DNA of 40,204 nt from Arcicella sp. (GTDB lineage: Bacteria; Bacteroidota; Bacteroidia; Cytophagales; Spirosomataceae). The translations under genes and the position numbers were made by a program. Location: NCBI GenBank assembly GCA_025356745.1, contig JANXRS010000474.1:1-40204 (forward strand), in the 5' to 3' direction. Positions 9,207-18,752 of the stretch are shown piece by piece; within the stretch, counting starts at the first letter, position 1, and each line of letters opens with the position of its first letter. The notes beneath the pieces are model-generated. The model did not search any database, was not told where the DNA came from, and saw nothing but the letters and a program-made list of their open reading frames with translations.

Positions 9207-9243
9207 AAAAAAGGTCGTTGAAAGTAAATCAACGACCTTTTTT
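9207..9243. terminator. Hairpin AAAAAAGGTCGTTGA/TCAACGACCTTTTTT
   Basis: Perfect 15-bp arms with A/T tails on both strands. Confidence 0.85.
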
Positions 9244-9260
9244 TTATGAAGAGAATTAAC

Positions 9261-9878
9261 TCATATTTCCCGAACCTTAATCTTCCGCCACTTAACTTTT
9301 ATGCCTCCGCCACTGTGAATCTGTAAAGCAATAATTCCCTCAACCGAGCCAATTTTATCGTCAGTAAACGTTATCATTTCTTGGCCATTTAAATACGTCT
9401 TTACGTTATTGCCGATAACTTTTACCTTCATTTTATTCCATTCTCCCATTTTCAAAGCTTTATCTTTATCGTCCGTAGGTTTTATAAGCCAGCCACGTCC
9501 ATAAGATTCATAAATTCCGCCCGTCCAATGTCCAGGAGGAGCTACTTCCGCTTGCCATCCCGTAATTTTTATTCCCTCAATCGAAGAATGGAAGAATACT
9601 CCACTATTTCCGTTAGCTTCTTGTTTGAACTGTAAACTCAATTCAAAATCTTTAAATTTTTGATCAGTTCCTAGATAGCCATATTCTTTGTCTGAACCAC
9701 TTTCACAGATTAATTCACCATTTTCTACATACCATTTTTCGGTACCATAAATCTTCCACCCTGAAAGATTTTTTTTGTTAAATAAAGCAATCCATTTGCC
9801 CTTTTTGGGAGTCTGAGCAAAGGAATTTGTAAAAATAAAAGTAAATAAAAAAAAGAAAAGGATGCTGTTTTTTTTCAT
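9261..9878 (-). CDS. DUF1080 (3-keto-disaccharide hydrolase-like) secreted protein
   Basis: Signal peptide MKKNSILFFFLFTFIFTNSFAQ; WIALFNKKNLSGWKIYG; GEWNKMKVKVIGNNVKTYLNGQ; IALQIHSGGGIKVKWRKIKVREI. Confidence 0.93.
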   Translation of the reverse strand: MKKNSILFFFLFTFIFTNSFAQTPKKGKWIALFNKKNLSGWKIYGTEKWYVENGELICESGSDKEYGYLGTDQKFKDFELSLQFKQEANGNSGVFFHSSIEGIKITGWQAEVAPPGHWTGGIYESYGRGWLIKPTDDKDKALKMGEWNKMKVKVIGNNVKTYLNGQEMITFTDDKIGSVEGIIALQIHSGGGIKVKWRKIKVREI

Positions 9879-9922
9879 TTGTATAAAGTTTAAAATTGAT
9901 AAAATTATTGAAAATTGATCTT

Positions 9923-10666
9923 TTAATTCCTCTCGATAAAATCTTTAAAGGCTTTTCGATAAGTATCACTGATGGGTAAAAATACCTTCCCAATTTGCAC
10001 TTTTTCCCGTTGAATCGCCTCAATCCATTCCAAAGCAACGATATAAGAGTTATGAATTCGGATAAATTGTTTTTCAGGTAAAGTCGATTCCAGCGATTTT
10101 ATGGTTTGTAGCGAAACAATTTTTTGTTGTAAAGTATAGATGGTAACGTAGTCTTTCAAACCTTCAATATACATAATTTCGTTAAGGCGAATTTTTACTA
10201 ATTTCGTGCCATCCTTCATAAAAATAAAAGGTTGAATCGATTCTGTAGGAACAATTAAAGGAAAATTTTCTGAAACATTTTTTTCGGGTGTCTTAGGCAA
10301 TAAATTTCCATTTAATCGTAAAGTAGCCTTTTCAACTGATTTCAAGAATCGCTCGAAGGTTATTGGTTTCAAGAGATAATCTAAAACATCTAATTCATAT
10401 CCTTCGATGGCATATTCAGAATAGGCGGTTGTTAAAATAATCAACGGTTTTTTTTGTAAAATTTTCAGTAAGGTAATCCCCGTAATTTCAGGCATTTGAA
10501 TATCCGAAAAAAGAATATCTACGGTATTTTCACGAAGATATTCTAAGGCTTTCAACGGATTGGAAAACGACTGTACCAAATGCAGATACGGTACTTTTTG
10601 GATGTAATTTTCCATCAAAGTACGTGCCAAGGGTTCATCTTCAACAATGATACAAGTGTGTGCCAT
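9923..10666 (-). CDS. LytTR-family response regulator
   Basis: Receiver (IIVEDEPLARTL, DILFSDIQMPEITGI, DYLLKPITFERF) plus C-terminal LytTR domain (LNEIMYIEGLKDYVTIYT...FIRIHNSYIVALEWIEAI). Confidence 0.96.
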   Translation of the reverse strand: MAHTCIIVEDEPLARTLMENYIQKVPYLHLVQSFSNPLKALEYLRENTVDILFSDIQMPEITGITLLKILQKKPLIILTTAYSEYAIEGYELDVLDYLLKPITFERFLKSVEKATLRLNGNLLPKTPEKNVSENFPLIVPTESIQPFIFMKDGTKLVKIRLNEIMYIEGLKDYVTIYTLQQKIVSLQTIKSLESTLPEKQFIRIHNSYIVALEWIEAIQREKVQIGKVFLPISDTYRKAFKDFIERN

Positions 10667-10683
10667 TTTGTCTAATTTATATT

Positions 10684-11718
10684 TTAAGAAATGTCCAATG
10701 TTAAACTAATATTATACTCATTTTCTGTTTCAATTACCTCCAAATGGCTTTTTTCAGGGTAACTCAAATCTAATCTCCGCTTCACATTCTGCAAGCCAAT
10801 ACCCGATTTTTCATGATTATTTGTCTCCAATTTACTATTTTTAACGGTATAAATCAATCCTTTATTTTGTACAGATAAATTTGCTGAAATAAAAGCATTA
10901 ATTGAGTTATTACTGACTCCATGTTTAAACGCATTTTCTAAAAAAGTTATCAAAATTAACGGGACAATCTTTACTTGATTTACGTTTCCTTCAACCACAA
11001 AATTAATAGGAATTTGATTATTGAGTCTTAATTTTTCTAAGCTGATATAACTCTCAATATACTCAATTTCCTTACTTAAAAATACTTTTTCATGATTGGA
11101 ATCATAAATCATGTATCGCATCATTTGGGATAATTTGGCAATTACCTCAGTGGTGTTTGGAGAATTGGTAAAGGCTAAATAATAAAGATTATTAAGCGTA
11201 TTAAACAGAAAATGAGGATTAATTTGGGCTTTTAAAAAAGTCAATTCAGCCGTTAATTTTTCATTTTCAAGTTCCTTCCTTTTTCCTTCTAAGGCTAACC
11301 AATCTTCAGCAAATTTCAACATTCCTACGAAAATGGCGATAAAAAGTGTAATGGATGCGTCCTGTAAAACAAATTTAGTCGAATGTAAAAACTTTCTTGA
11401 TCCACTTAAATCAGCATAAATATATCGTTTTAGGTAAATATGAAGGGTAACAATTATTACGAAAGGAATTATAAACTCAAACAAATACTTTAAGAGATTT
11501 TTATGGATAAGAAATCGGGGAAGTAAGAAAAAGTAATTCAAATAACTCAAAGTTGCCATCATCAGAATATGCGTTGAAGCATCAAAAAATGCCCTTGAAT
11601 AATTAACTTCTTCCCCATGACGAGTAAAAGAAATTTGATAATAAAAGAAAGAAAAATACAAACACCAAAATGAAAGATGAATTAAAAATATTCTATTTTT
11701 TTGAATGAAAGATTGCAT
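10684..11718 (-). CDS. LytS/YehU-type sensor histidine kinase
   Basis: Four or more TM segments; LKAQINPHFLFNTLNNLYYLA (His_kinase), LITFLENAFKHG, GIGLQNVKRRLDLSYP. Confidence 0.95.
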   Translation of the reverse strand: MQSFIQKNRIFLIHLSFWCLYFSFFYYQISFTRHGEEVNYSRAFFDASTHILMMATLSYLNYFFLLPRFLIHKNLLKYLFEFIIPFVIIVTLHIYLKRYIYADLSGSRKFLHSTKFVLQDASITLFIAIFVGMLKFAEDWLALEGKRKELENEKLTAELTFLKAQINPHFLFNTLNNLYYLAFTNSPNTTEVIAKLSQMMRYMIYDSNHEKVFLSKEIEYIESYISLEKLRLNNQIPINFVVEGNVNQVKIVPLILITFLENAFKHGVSNNSINAFISANLSVQNKGLIYTVKNSKLETNNHEKSGIGLQNVKRRLDLSYPEKSHLEVIETENEYNISLTLDIS

Positions 11719-11799
11719 ATCTTGAAATATTTAGGAAATGAGATTTGTCCTTTTATGAGGAAATTTCAGTGATTTTATATTTTAAAGAGAATTCTAACA

Positions 11800-11848
11800 T
11801 CAAATTTCAACAAAAAAATTAAGAACTAATTTTTTTGTTGAAATTTGA
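11800..11848. repeat. Perfect inverted repeat, 22-bp arms, 5-nt spacer, in the divergent HK/OMP intergenic region
   Basis: TCAAATTTCAACAAAAAAATTA (11800-11821) - AGAAC - TAATTTTTTTGTTGAAATTTGA (11827-11848). Confidence 0.9.
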
Positions 11849-11896
11849 AAAAAATAAAACATCTTTTTTCTACACATGCCTCATTTTATTAGATAA

Positions 11897-12011
11897 GTTG
11901 ACTTTAATAGCCGACAATTCCATTTTATTGAAGTTTCCGCTGACTTGTCGAGTGGTTTTCACTACTTGTCTATTTCAATTTTTCTCCTCATTTTAAAGTA
12001 GTTGATTTGTC
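11897..12011 (+). promoter_or_regulatory. Candidate LytTR-type operator array: four related direct repeats at about 21-bp multiples
   Basis: GTTGACTTTAA (11897), GCTGACTTGTC (11939), CACTACTTGTC (11960), GTTGATTTGTC (12001); spacings 42, 21, 41 bp. Confidence 0.4.
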
Positions 12012-12070
12012 ACAGAAATTAATTCTCTGAACAGTTTGACAGATTAAGCATCCAACAAAAATTTAGAATC

Positions 12071-14608
12071 ATGAAAAAGACATTTCAATTCATTCTTCTC
12101 CTACTCTTCATGAGTAACGTTGCATTCTCGCAATTTCCTGGCGGTCCTCCAATGGGTGGTAGCGGAGAGAGCAACGGTAGAGGTAGAAATAATTCTCAGC
12201 AAGGAAACACGCCAACTTTTGAAGGTAATGCACCGAAAGGAAATTCAAAAATTTTGGGTTATATCATTGATTCAGCAGGAACAGTTGCGGTTGAATATGC
12301 CAATATTGCTCTCATTAATAAAGACACTAAAAAACCCGTTGATGGTACTATTGCTGATGATAAAGGCAAGTTTTCTTTAGCAAAAGTTGCGACAGGAAAT
12401 TACAGATTGAGCATTTCTTTTATCGGTTATAAATCGAAAGTTATTGATAATATTACCATTGAAAAAGGAAAAGACGTCGATTTAGGTGTTATTAAATTGA
12501 CTCCCCAAACCAAAATGTTAGCGGGTGTCACAGTTACGGCTGAAAAGGCATTAATTGAAGAAAAAGTGGATAGATTGGTCTATAATGCTGAAAAGGATAT
12601 GCTTGCCAAAGGTGGTGATGCCTCGGACGTATTGAAAAAAGTACCCATGCTTACGGTGGATTTGGACGGAAATGTGTCTTTACGAGGAACAACAAATATT
12701 AAAGTACTCATTAATAATAAACCTTCCACGATTGTGGCGAGCAGCATTGCAGATGCTCTCAAAATGATTCCAGCGGATTTGATCAAAACCGTGGAAGTTA
12801 TTACTTCTCCGTCAGCAAAGTATGACGCTGAGGGTTCGGCAGGAATTATTAATATTATTACCAAAAAGTCTTCAATTGAAGGATTGACCTTGAATTTAGA
12901 TTCGGGTGTTGGGCTTCGTGCTTCAAATTTAGGATTGAATGGAAGTTATCGTAGCGGTAAATTTGGAATGACTTTGGGTGGATTTGGAAGACTTCTCTAC
13001 AATAAATCGGCAGCAACTTTAAACCAAACTACCGTAAAAAATGGGGTTTCATTACTCACCCAGCAAAGTTCGGATGCACAAGTTAATGGATTATTTGGAA
13101 GATATAATTTAGGTTTTGATTACCAACTCGACAAAAATCAATCGTTGAGTGCTTCGGTTGCCTTTGGAACCAGAAATTTTGACCGTAATCAAAATTATAT
13201 TACAAAGTCGTTCGTAAATAGTTCTCTCAATAATACTGGATTCAGAAATGTTGATAGTAAGGATTTATCAAATAATATTGATGTGAATTTTGATTATATT
13301 CGTACTTTTAAACCACAACAAGAATGGTCAATTTCAACTCAGTATAGTAAAAGTAATTTAACTAATAACTTTGACGCAGATATTTTGAATCAAGAAAAGG
13401 TATTATTGAGTCGTCAGAAAAATTTGAATGGGAATACTAATCAAGAAATTACTATTCAGACTGATTATCAAACACCGATTAAGCAAAATCAGATGTTTGA
13501 AGTAGGTCTTAAAACTATAAACCGACAAGTAAATAGTGATTACAAATATCTTTTTGCGGGTAGTACAGGTTTATTTAGTTCTGATGCCAAAAATCCTGCT
13601 GGATTATTAAACTACAAACAAAATATTTCATCGGCTTATCTTTCTTATACGTATTCGACAAAAAATAAATATACATTTAAAGTTGGAACTCGATATGAAT
13701 ATACCACGATTACCGCCAATGATTTAAAAAGTGATATTGCAATTCCCGACTACGGCAATTTAGTTCCAAGCATTAATATTTCTAAAAGGTTAGGAAAATC
13801 AACTTTGAAATTAGCATATAATAATAGAATTCAACGTCCTGGTTTACAACAACTTAATCCAAATGCAAATTCTGCAAATGCTCAAAATATTTCGATTGGA
13901 AATCCAAATTTAAAACCCGAAGTGTCCAATAATATTGAGTTAAGTTATAGTACGAATATTAATAGAACTTACTTAAATTTGTCATTATTTGGTCGTCAAG
14001 TTAATAACTCAATTATTCGATTAAGTTCCCCTTCCGACACTTTAGCGGGTACCATTGTTAGCACTTTTCAGAATATTGGGAAACAACAAACATTTGGAGC
14101 AAACATTTTCGGTAATACTTTTATAATGCCTAAATGGTCTTTGAATGGAGGTATTGATGTATTTTATAGTTATTTAGATGGTCAAACTCAAAATGCAAAT
14201 GGAACCTTTTCAACGATTAATAATTCTGGAGTTACTGTAAACGGTCGAATTTCATCTCAATTATCTTTGAATCATGGATGGGGAATTCAAGCATTTGGTG
14301 GAATGAGAGGCAATCAAGTACAATTACAAGGGTCATCAATTGGTACAGCAGAGTATTCAATAGGTGTGAAAAAAGACTTTACTAACAAAAAAGGAAGTAT
14401 CGGTTTAGCCACAGAGAATTTCTTTGGCGGAATGAAGATGACTTCTACGTTGGAATCTCCCGTGTTTAGTCAAGTAAGTGTAAATAACATTTATAATCAA
14501 AATCTAAAGTTGACGTTTAGCTATAAAATAGGCAATATGAAATTTGTAGAAAAGAAATCTAAATCAGTTAAAAACGATGATGTAAAAGGTGGCGAGTCGA
14601 ACAATTAA
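12071..14608 (+). CDS. Outer-membrane beta-barrel / TonB-dependent receptor-like protein with CarboxypepD_reg-like N-terminal domain
   Basis: Signal peptide; GYIIDSAGTVAVEYANIALINKDTKKPVDGTIADDKGKFSLAKVATGNYRLSISFIGYK; plug VLKKVPMLTVDLDGNVSLRGTTNIKVLINNKPS; SPSAKYDAEGSAGIINIITKK. Confidence 0.94.
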   Translation: MKKTFQFILLLLFMSNVAFSQFPGGPPMGGSGESNGRGRNNSQQGNTPTFEGNAPKGNSKILGYIIDSAGTVAVEYANIALINKDTKKPVDGTIADDKGKFSLAKVATGNYRLSISFIGYKSKVIDNITIEKGKDVDLGVIKLTPQTKMLAGVTVTAEKALIEEKVDRLVYNAEKDMLAKGGDASDVLKKVPMLTVDLDGNVSLRGTTNIKVLINNKPSTIVASSIADALKMIPADLIKTVEVITSPSAKYDAEGSAGIINIITKKSSIEGLTLNLDSGVGLRASNLGLNGSYRSGKFGMTLGGFGRLLYNKSAATLNQTTVKNGVSLLTQQSSDAQVNGLFGRYNLGFDYQLDKNQSLSASVAFGTRNFDRNQNYITKSFVNSSLNNTGFRNVDSKDLSNNIDVNFDYIRTFKPQQEWSISTQYSKSNLTNNFDADILNQEKVLLSRQKNLNGNTNQEITIQTDYQTPIKQNQMFEVGLKTINRQVNSDYKYLFAGSTGLFSSDAKNPAGLLNYKQNISSAYLSYTYSTKNKYTFKVGTRYEYTTITANDLKSDIAIPDYGNLVPSINISKRLGKSTLKLAYNNRIQRPGLQQLNPNANSANAQNISIGNPNLKPEVSNNIELSYSTNINRTYLNLSLFGRQVNNSIIRLSSPSDTLAGTIVSTFQNIGKQQTFGANIFGNTFIMPKWSLNGGIDVFYSYLDGQTQNANGTFSTINNSGVTVNGRISSQLSLNHGWGIQAFGGMRGNQVQLQGSSIGTAEYSIGVKKDFTNKKGSIGLATENFFGGMKMTSTLESPVFSQVSVNNIYNQNLKLTFSYKIGNMKFVEKKSKSVKNDDVKGGESNN

Positions 14609-14650
14609 TTCAAATTCCGTATAATTAATTTAATCATAATCAATAAAACA

Positions 14651-15217
14651 ATGAAAAAAATCGCAATTTTAATCAGTATTTTAAGTATTTCTTTATCAAC
14701 GTTTGCTCAAAAATGGAACGCTGATAAGGCTCATTCAAGGGTAGGATTCACCGTAACGCATTTAATGTTATCGGAAGTGGATGGTAATTTCAAGAAATTT
14801 GATGCTTCAATTATGTCTGAAAAAGAAGACTTTTCGGATGCAACTTTTGAATTTACTGCCGATGTAAACAGCGTTGAAACTGGAAATGATATGCGTAATG
14901 GTCATTTACAAAAAGCTGATATGTTTGATGCTGAGAAGTTTCCAACCATTAGTTTCAAAAGTACTTCTATCTCTAAAGTGGATGCTAAGAAATACAAATT
15001 AGCAGGAAATCTTACTATGAAAGGTGTTACTAAACCTGCGACCTTTGATTTAACATTGAATGGTATGGGTAAAAATCAAAGAACTCAAAAACCAATTGCA
15101 GGGTTTAAATTAACTGGAACTGTAAAACGTACTGATTTTGGAATTGGTGGAATGCCATTTGCGGTTGTTAGTGAAGATATCGAAATTAGAGCGGTGGGTG
15201 AATTTGGAAAAGAGTAA
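14651..15217 (+). CDS. YceI family protein (secreted)
   Basis: KWNADKAHSRVGFTVTHLMLSEVDGNFKKFDASI...MRNGHLQKADMFDAEKFPTISFKSTSI...LTMKGVTKPATFDLTL. Confidence 0.97.
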   Translation: MKKIAILISILSISLSTFAQKWNADKAHSRVGFTVTHLMLSEVDGNFKKFDASIMSEKEDFSDATFEFTADVNSVETGNDMRNGHLQKADMFDAEKFPTISFKSTSISKVDAKKYKLAGNLTMKGVTKPATFDLTLNGMGKNQRTQKPIAGFKLTGTVKRTDFGIGGMPFAVVSEDIEIRAVGEFGKE

Positions 15218-15234
15218 TTACTAAATATCGGAAT

Positions 15235-15283
15235 AAACATAAAACGGGTAAAATCAAAAATTAATTTTACCCGTTTTATGTTT
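15235..15283. terminator. Bidirectional terminator between convergent yceI-like and menD
   Basis: AAACATAAAACGGGTAAAAT/ATTTTACCCGTTTTATGTTT, perfect 20-bp arms. Confidence 0.85.
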
Positions 15284-15298
15284 GAAAATTTCGCCCAA

Positions 15299-17014
15299 TT
15301 AACTATTAAACCCCAATTTAAACATCTTAAAAACTTCTGCATTTGTTTTACTATTGGTCTCAATTTCAATCAATTTTGATTTTCCCATGGGTGAAAAGAA
15401 TGAATCAATATTTGACTTTAAGTCCCCTTCAGTTTTGACATGACAATATTCAATATTTGCATCTAAAGCTGTATTCTTAGCGTTTAAATCTTGTACAGTT
15501 TCAAAATAATCCTCTAATTCTTGCTGTTTATTCGGGCCATCAATTATTCTAAAAATACCTCCTCCGTGATTATTTAGCAACATAATTCTTAAATTGTCAG
15601 GCAAATAGCGATTCCAAAGACCGTTTCTATCGTAGAAAAAAGCAACGTCACCTATCAAAAGAAATACTAATTTATCCGTTGATAACGCCTGTCCAACGGC
15701 AGTGCTAACACAGCCATCAATCCCACTCGTTCCTCGATTGGCAAAAACTTCGATATTTTTCTTAAAATCTACGCCAATGTAATTTGCATAACGAACTGAC
15801 ATTGAGTTTGCCAAATGTAGCTGACAATTTTCGGGCAATGAATCCATTAGTTTTTTAATAACATAAAATTCATTGAAATGGTCTTTATGAATAGTTTCTT
15901 GAAAGAACCGTTCTAAATAAATAGTTGCTTTTCTTTCATAACTTAACCATTCATTTTTATAATTTTCGTCTCTATCCTCCTCTCCTGCTCTAAATTTTTC
16001 AAAATCTAAATCTTCATAAATTTTTGTAAAGAAATAAAGAGGTTGAACAGGAATAATTTTTGTAAGCGATTGAAACGTATCAATCAAATGTTCTCCAATT
16101 TGAAGATGCCAATGTTCAATGGCTTTATTTTTTCTTAAAAATGTTTTTAACCCTTTAGAAATAAATGACTTACCAAAAGTTATTAATAATTCTGGTCGTA
16201 AGTTTTCATTTTCTGGTTTCAAATAAATATCATGCTTCGAGATGGCATCAAATCCTACATTAGAAATTGTATCTCCAATACAAACAACGTAAAATTCATC
16301 TTGAAGTTTTTGTAAAATATTGGTTAGTTCAGCATTGTTTTCCTGTTGTCCACCCGCAATTAATATACTATCGTAGGCTTGAAATTTATTCAAAATATCA
16401 TGCCATTGCGTTTTACTTAACTCTCTTTCACAATTTAACACTTCAATAATTCTATTATCGCTACCAAAACTAATTCCCTCATTTTCAGCTGGATAGAATG
16501 GTTCTCGTAAGGGAATGTTGATGTGTACCGGTCCTTGCGGATAAGATTTTGCCAAATTTACGGCATGATTTATCGTTCTTTCAATATGCCAAATCGAATC
16601 TGGATGTGAATAATCAGTCCCTATTTCAAAACTTTGTTTAACGTGCTTTCCAAAAATATCGTTTTGATAAATCGTTTGTCCATCATGTTGATGAATCCAT
16701 TCTTTTGGACGATCTGCTGTCAGAATAATTAACGGTATCTCTTGAAAAAATGCCTCCGCAACGGCTGGGGCATAATTGTATGCCGCTGAACCCGAAGTAC
16801 AACAAATTGCCACGGGTTGTTTTAAATTTTGAGCCATTCCCAAGGCAATAAAAGCCGCAGAACGTTCATCTGAGATAGATTTTGTGATAATATCTGGATG
16901 ACGAACTAAAGCAATTGTCAGGGGGGCATTTCTAGAACCTGGAGAAATAAGGGCATTTTTGACTCCTTTTTTTGAAAGAATATCAACAAGATTAATAATT
17001 GGTTGGAGAAGCAT
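15299..17014 (-). CDS. menD: 2-succinyl-5-enolpyruvyl-6-hydroxy-3-cyclohexene-1-carboxylate synthase (menaquinone biosynthesis)
   Basis: ALISPGSRNAPLTIAL, VAICCTSGSAAYNYAPAVAEAFFQEIPLIILTADRP, NRGTSGIDGCVSTAVGQAL, NNHGGGIFRII. Confidence 0.97.
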   Translation of the reverse strand: MLLQPIINLVDILSKKGVKNALISPGSRNAPLTIALVRHPDIITKSISDERSAAFIALGMAQNLKQPVAICCTSGSAAYNYAPAVAEAFFQEIPLIILTADRPKEWIHQHDGQTIYQNDIFGKHVKQSFEIGTDYSHPDSIWHIERTINHAVNLAKSYPQGPVHINIPLREPFYPAENEGISFGSDNRIIEVLNCERELSKTQWHDILNKFQAYDSILIAGGQQENNAELTNILQKLQDEFYVVCIGDTISNVGFDAISKHDIYLKPENENLRPELLITFGKSFISKGLKTFLRKNKAIEHWHLQIGEHLIDTFQSLTKIIPVQPLYFFTKIYEDLDFEKFRAGEEDRDENYKNEWLSYERKATIYLERFFQETIHKDHFNEFYVIKKLMDSLPENCQLHLANSMSVRYANYIGVDFKKNIEVFANRGTSGIDGCVSTAVGQALSTDKLVFLLIGDVAFFYDRNGLWNRYLPDNLRIMLLNNHGGGIFRIIDGPNKQQELEDYFETVQDLNAKNTALDANIEYCHVKTEGDLKSNIDSFFSPMGKSKLIEIETNSKTNAEVFKMFKLGFNS

Positions 17015-17018
17015 AAAT

Positions 17019-18005
17019 TTAGATGTTTTCGGCGAAATGTTTTTGATTTAAGGAGAGATTTGCTTTATTCCAATCAATTACTGTTGTTTGTGGAGACTGT
17101 CGTATGGGACAATTTTCTACTTTGCAATAATGGCAACACTCAGGCATACATGGGTCTGTATGGATGAAAATCTCAACGTGAGAGGGAAATTCTTTACCCA
17201 AAATTTCTTCAAACTCATGAACTGTTTCATGCACTTTTTCAAGAACCCAGTAATTTGGCAAAGTCAAATGACAGTCAATATGAATATCGGAACCGTACTC
17301 TTGAATTCTCATATTATGAATATCAATCCATTCACTTTTTTGGTTATTTTTCAGAATATTTACCACTTTTTCTAAAACTTCATTGTTCGTTTCATCCATC
17401 AATCCACCAATTGATTTACGAATAATTTTGATACCATTCCACGCCATAAAAAGTGCAAAAAGAATGGATGCAAAACCATCAATCCAATAAATATGAGTGA
17501 TATAGACAATTAAAACCGCTGAAACCAAAATTAATCCACTAATGGCATCCAATTTCAAATGCTGTCCATCGGCAATTAAAGTGGGCGACATTTTTTCAAT
17601 TCCTTGTTTTTCAAGTACATATCCTAAACCATAGTTAATAATTACACCAATTGAAATGATTGATAAACCTATTTTTAAATCTAAGACAGGTTGAGGATTA
17701 ATGAGTTCTTGAGAGGCGTGAAACACAATAAAAATACTCGCTAAAACAATCAAGACTCCTTCTAAACCAGCCGAAAAAAACTCTATTTTCCCATGTCCAT
17801 AAGGATGATTCATATCTCTGGGTTGCGATGCTAAATAAATAGCATAAAAAGCAAAAGCACTCGCAACCACATTGATGATTGATTCTAAAGCGTCCGTCAG
17901 AATTGCACTCGAATAAGTAAGATAATAGGCTATAAATTTAGCAATCATCAAGAGTAAACCAACGACAAAAGAAGTAAGGATTAAATTATATTTTTTAGAA
18001 AACAT
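17019..18005 (-). CDS. Cation diffusion facilitator family transporter
   Basis: AILTDALESIINVVAS, HPYGHGKIEFFSAGLEG, cytoplasmic CDF domain, Cys-rich tail CMPECCHYCKVENCPIRQ. Confidence 0.95.
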   Translation of the reverse strand: MFSKKYNLILTSFVVGLLLMIAKFIAYYLTYSSAILTDALESIINVVASAFAFYAIYLASQPRDMNHPYGHGKIEFFSAGLEGVLIVLASIFIVFHASQELINPQPVLDLKIGLSIISIGVIINYGLGYVLEKQGIEKMSPTLIADGQHLKLDAISGLILVSAVLIVYITHIYWIDGFASILFALFMAWNGIKIIRKSIGGLMDETNNEVLEKVVNILKNNQKSEWIDIHNMRIQEYGSDIHIDCHLTLPNYWVLEKVHETVHEFEEILGKEFPSHVEIFIHTDPCMPECCHYCKVENCPIRQSPQTTVIDWNKANLSLNQKHFAENI

Positions 18006-18181
18006 GATTAAGTCTTTAGTTATTAAATTGTAAAGCTGTTAAGTTTTAGTTGAGAAAGATTTCTTTCTATTCAAAATATACTGGAATACTTTTTTGAATC
18101 TTATCAACCTAGAAACTTAATAACTTTCACTACGACCTCAAAGTTACGAATTTCCAATTTTAAAATTCATACCTTCTGTTA

Positions 18182-18189
18182 TACCTTTG
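18182..18189 (+). promoter_or_regulatory. Candidate -7 element TACCTTTG
   Basis: TAnnTTTG match ending 4 nt before the NUDIX ATG (18194), implying a very short or absent leader. Confidence 0.4.
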
Positions 18190-18193
18190 TGAA

Positions 18194-18742
18194 ATGAATG
18201 ATTTTGAGAATCCTTGGAAAATAATTGAATCCCGTGAAGTTTATGATAACCCTTGGGTAAATATTAGGCATGAAAACGTAATTAAACCAAATGGCGAGGA
18301 TGGAATTTATGGTATTGCACATTTTAAATTAAAAGCCATTGCTGTAATTCCTTTGGATGAAGAAGATAACACTTGGCTTGTTGGTCAATATCGCTATCCT
18401 TTGAAAGAATATTCTTGGGAAATTCCAATGGGTGGAGGCTCTTTTAAGGAAGATAATTTAGAAGCTGCGAAACGGGAATTAAAGGAAGAAACTGGAATAA
18501 TTGCCTCAAATTGGACAGAATTAGGTAAATTGCATACTTCAAATTCGGTGACTGATGAGGTAGGATTTATGTTTTTAGCGGAAAATTTACAATTTGGTGA
18601 GGCGGAACCAGACGATACAGAAATTTTAATGCTTAAAAAAGTTAGCCTTAAAGAAGCCGTTCGAATGGTTATGAATTCTGAAATAACCGATTCTTTAAGT
18701 ATTGCTACCATTTTGAAAGTTGCTCGATTAAAAGGAATTTAA
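18194..18742 (+). CDS. NUDIX hydrolase (ADP-ribose pyrophosphatase-like)
   Basis: NUDIX box GGGSFKEDNLEAAKRELKEETGIIA. Confidence 0.94.
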   Translation: MNDFENPWKIIESREVYDNPWVNIRHENVIKPNGEDGIYGIAHFKLKAIAVIPLDEEDNTWLVGQYRYPLKEYSWEIPMGGGSFKEDNLEAAKRELKEETGIIASNWTELGKLHTSNSVTDEVGFMFLAENLQFGEAEPDDTEILMLKKVSLKEAVRMVMNSEITDSLSIATILKVARLKGI

Positions 18743-18752
18743 CCCTAAACTA

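Noticed and set aside
12120-12380. Overlapping 86-aa ORF in the OMP gene
   Set aside because: Out-of-frame ORF inside a well supported receptor gene; no independent support.
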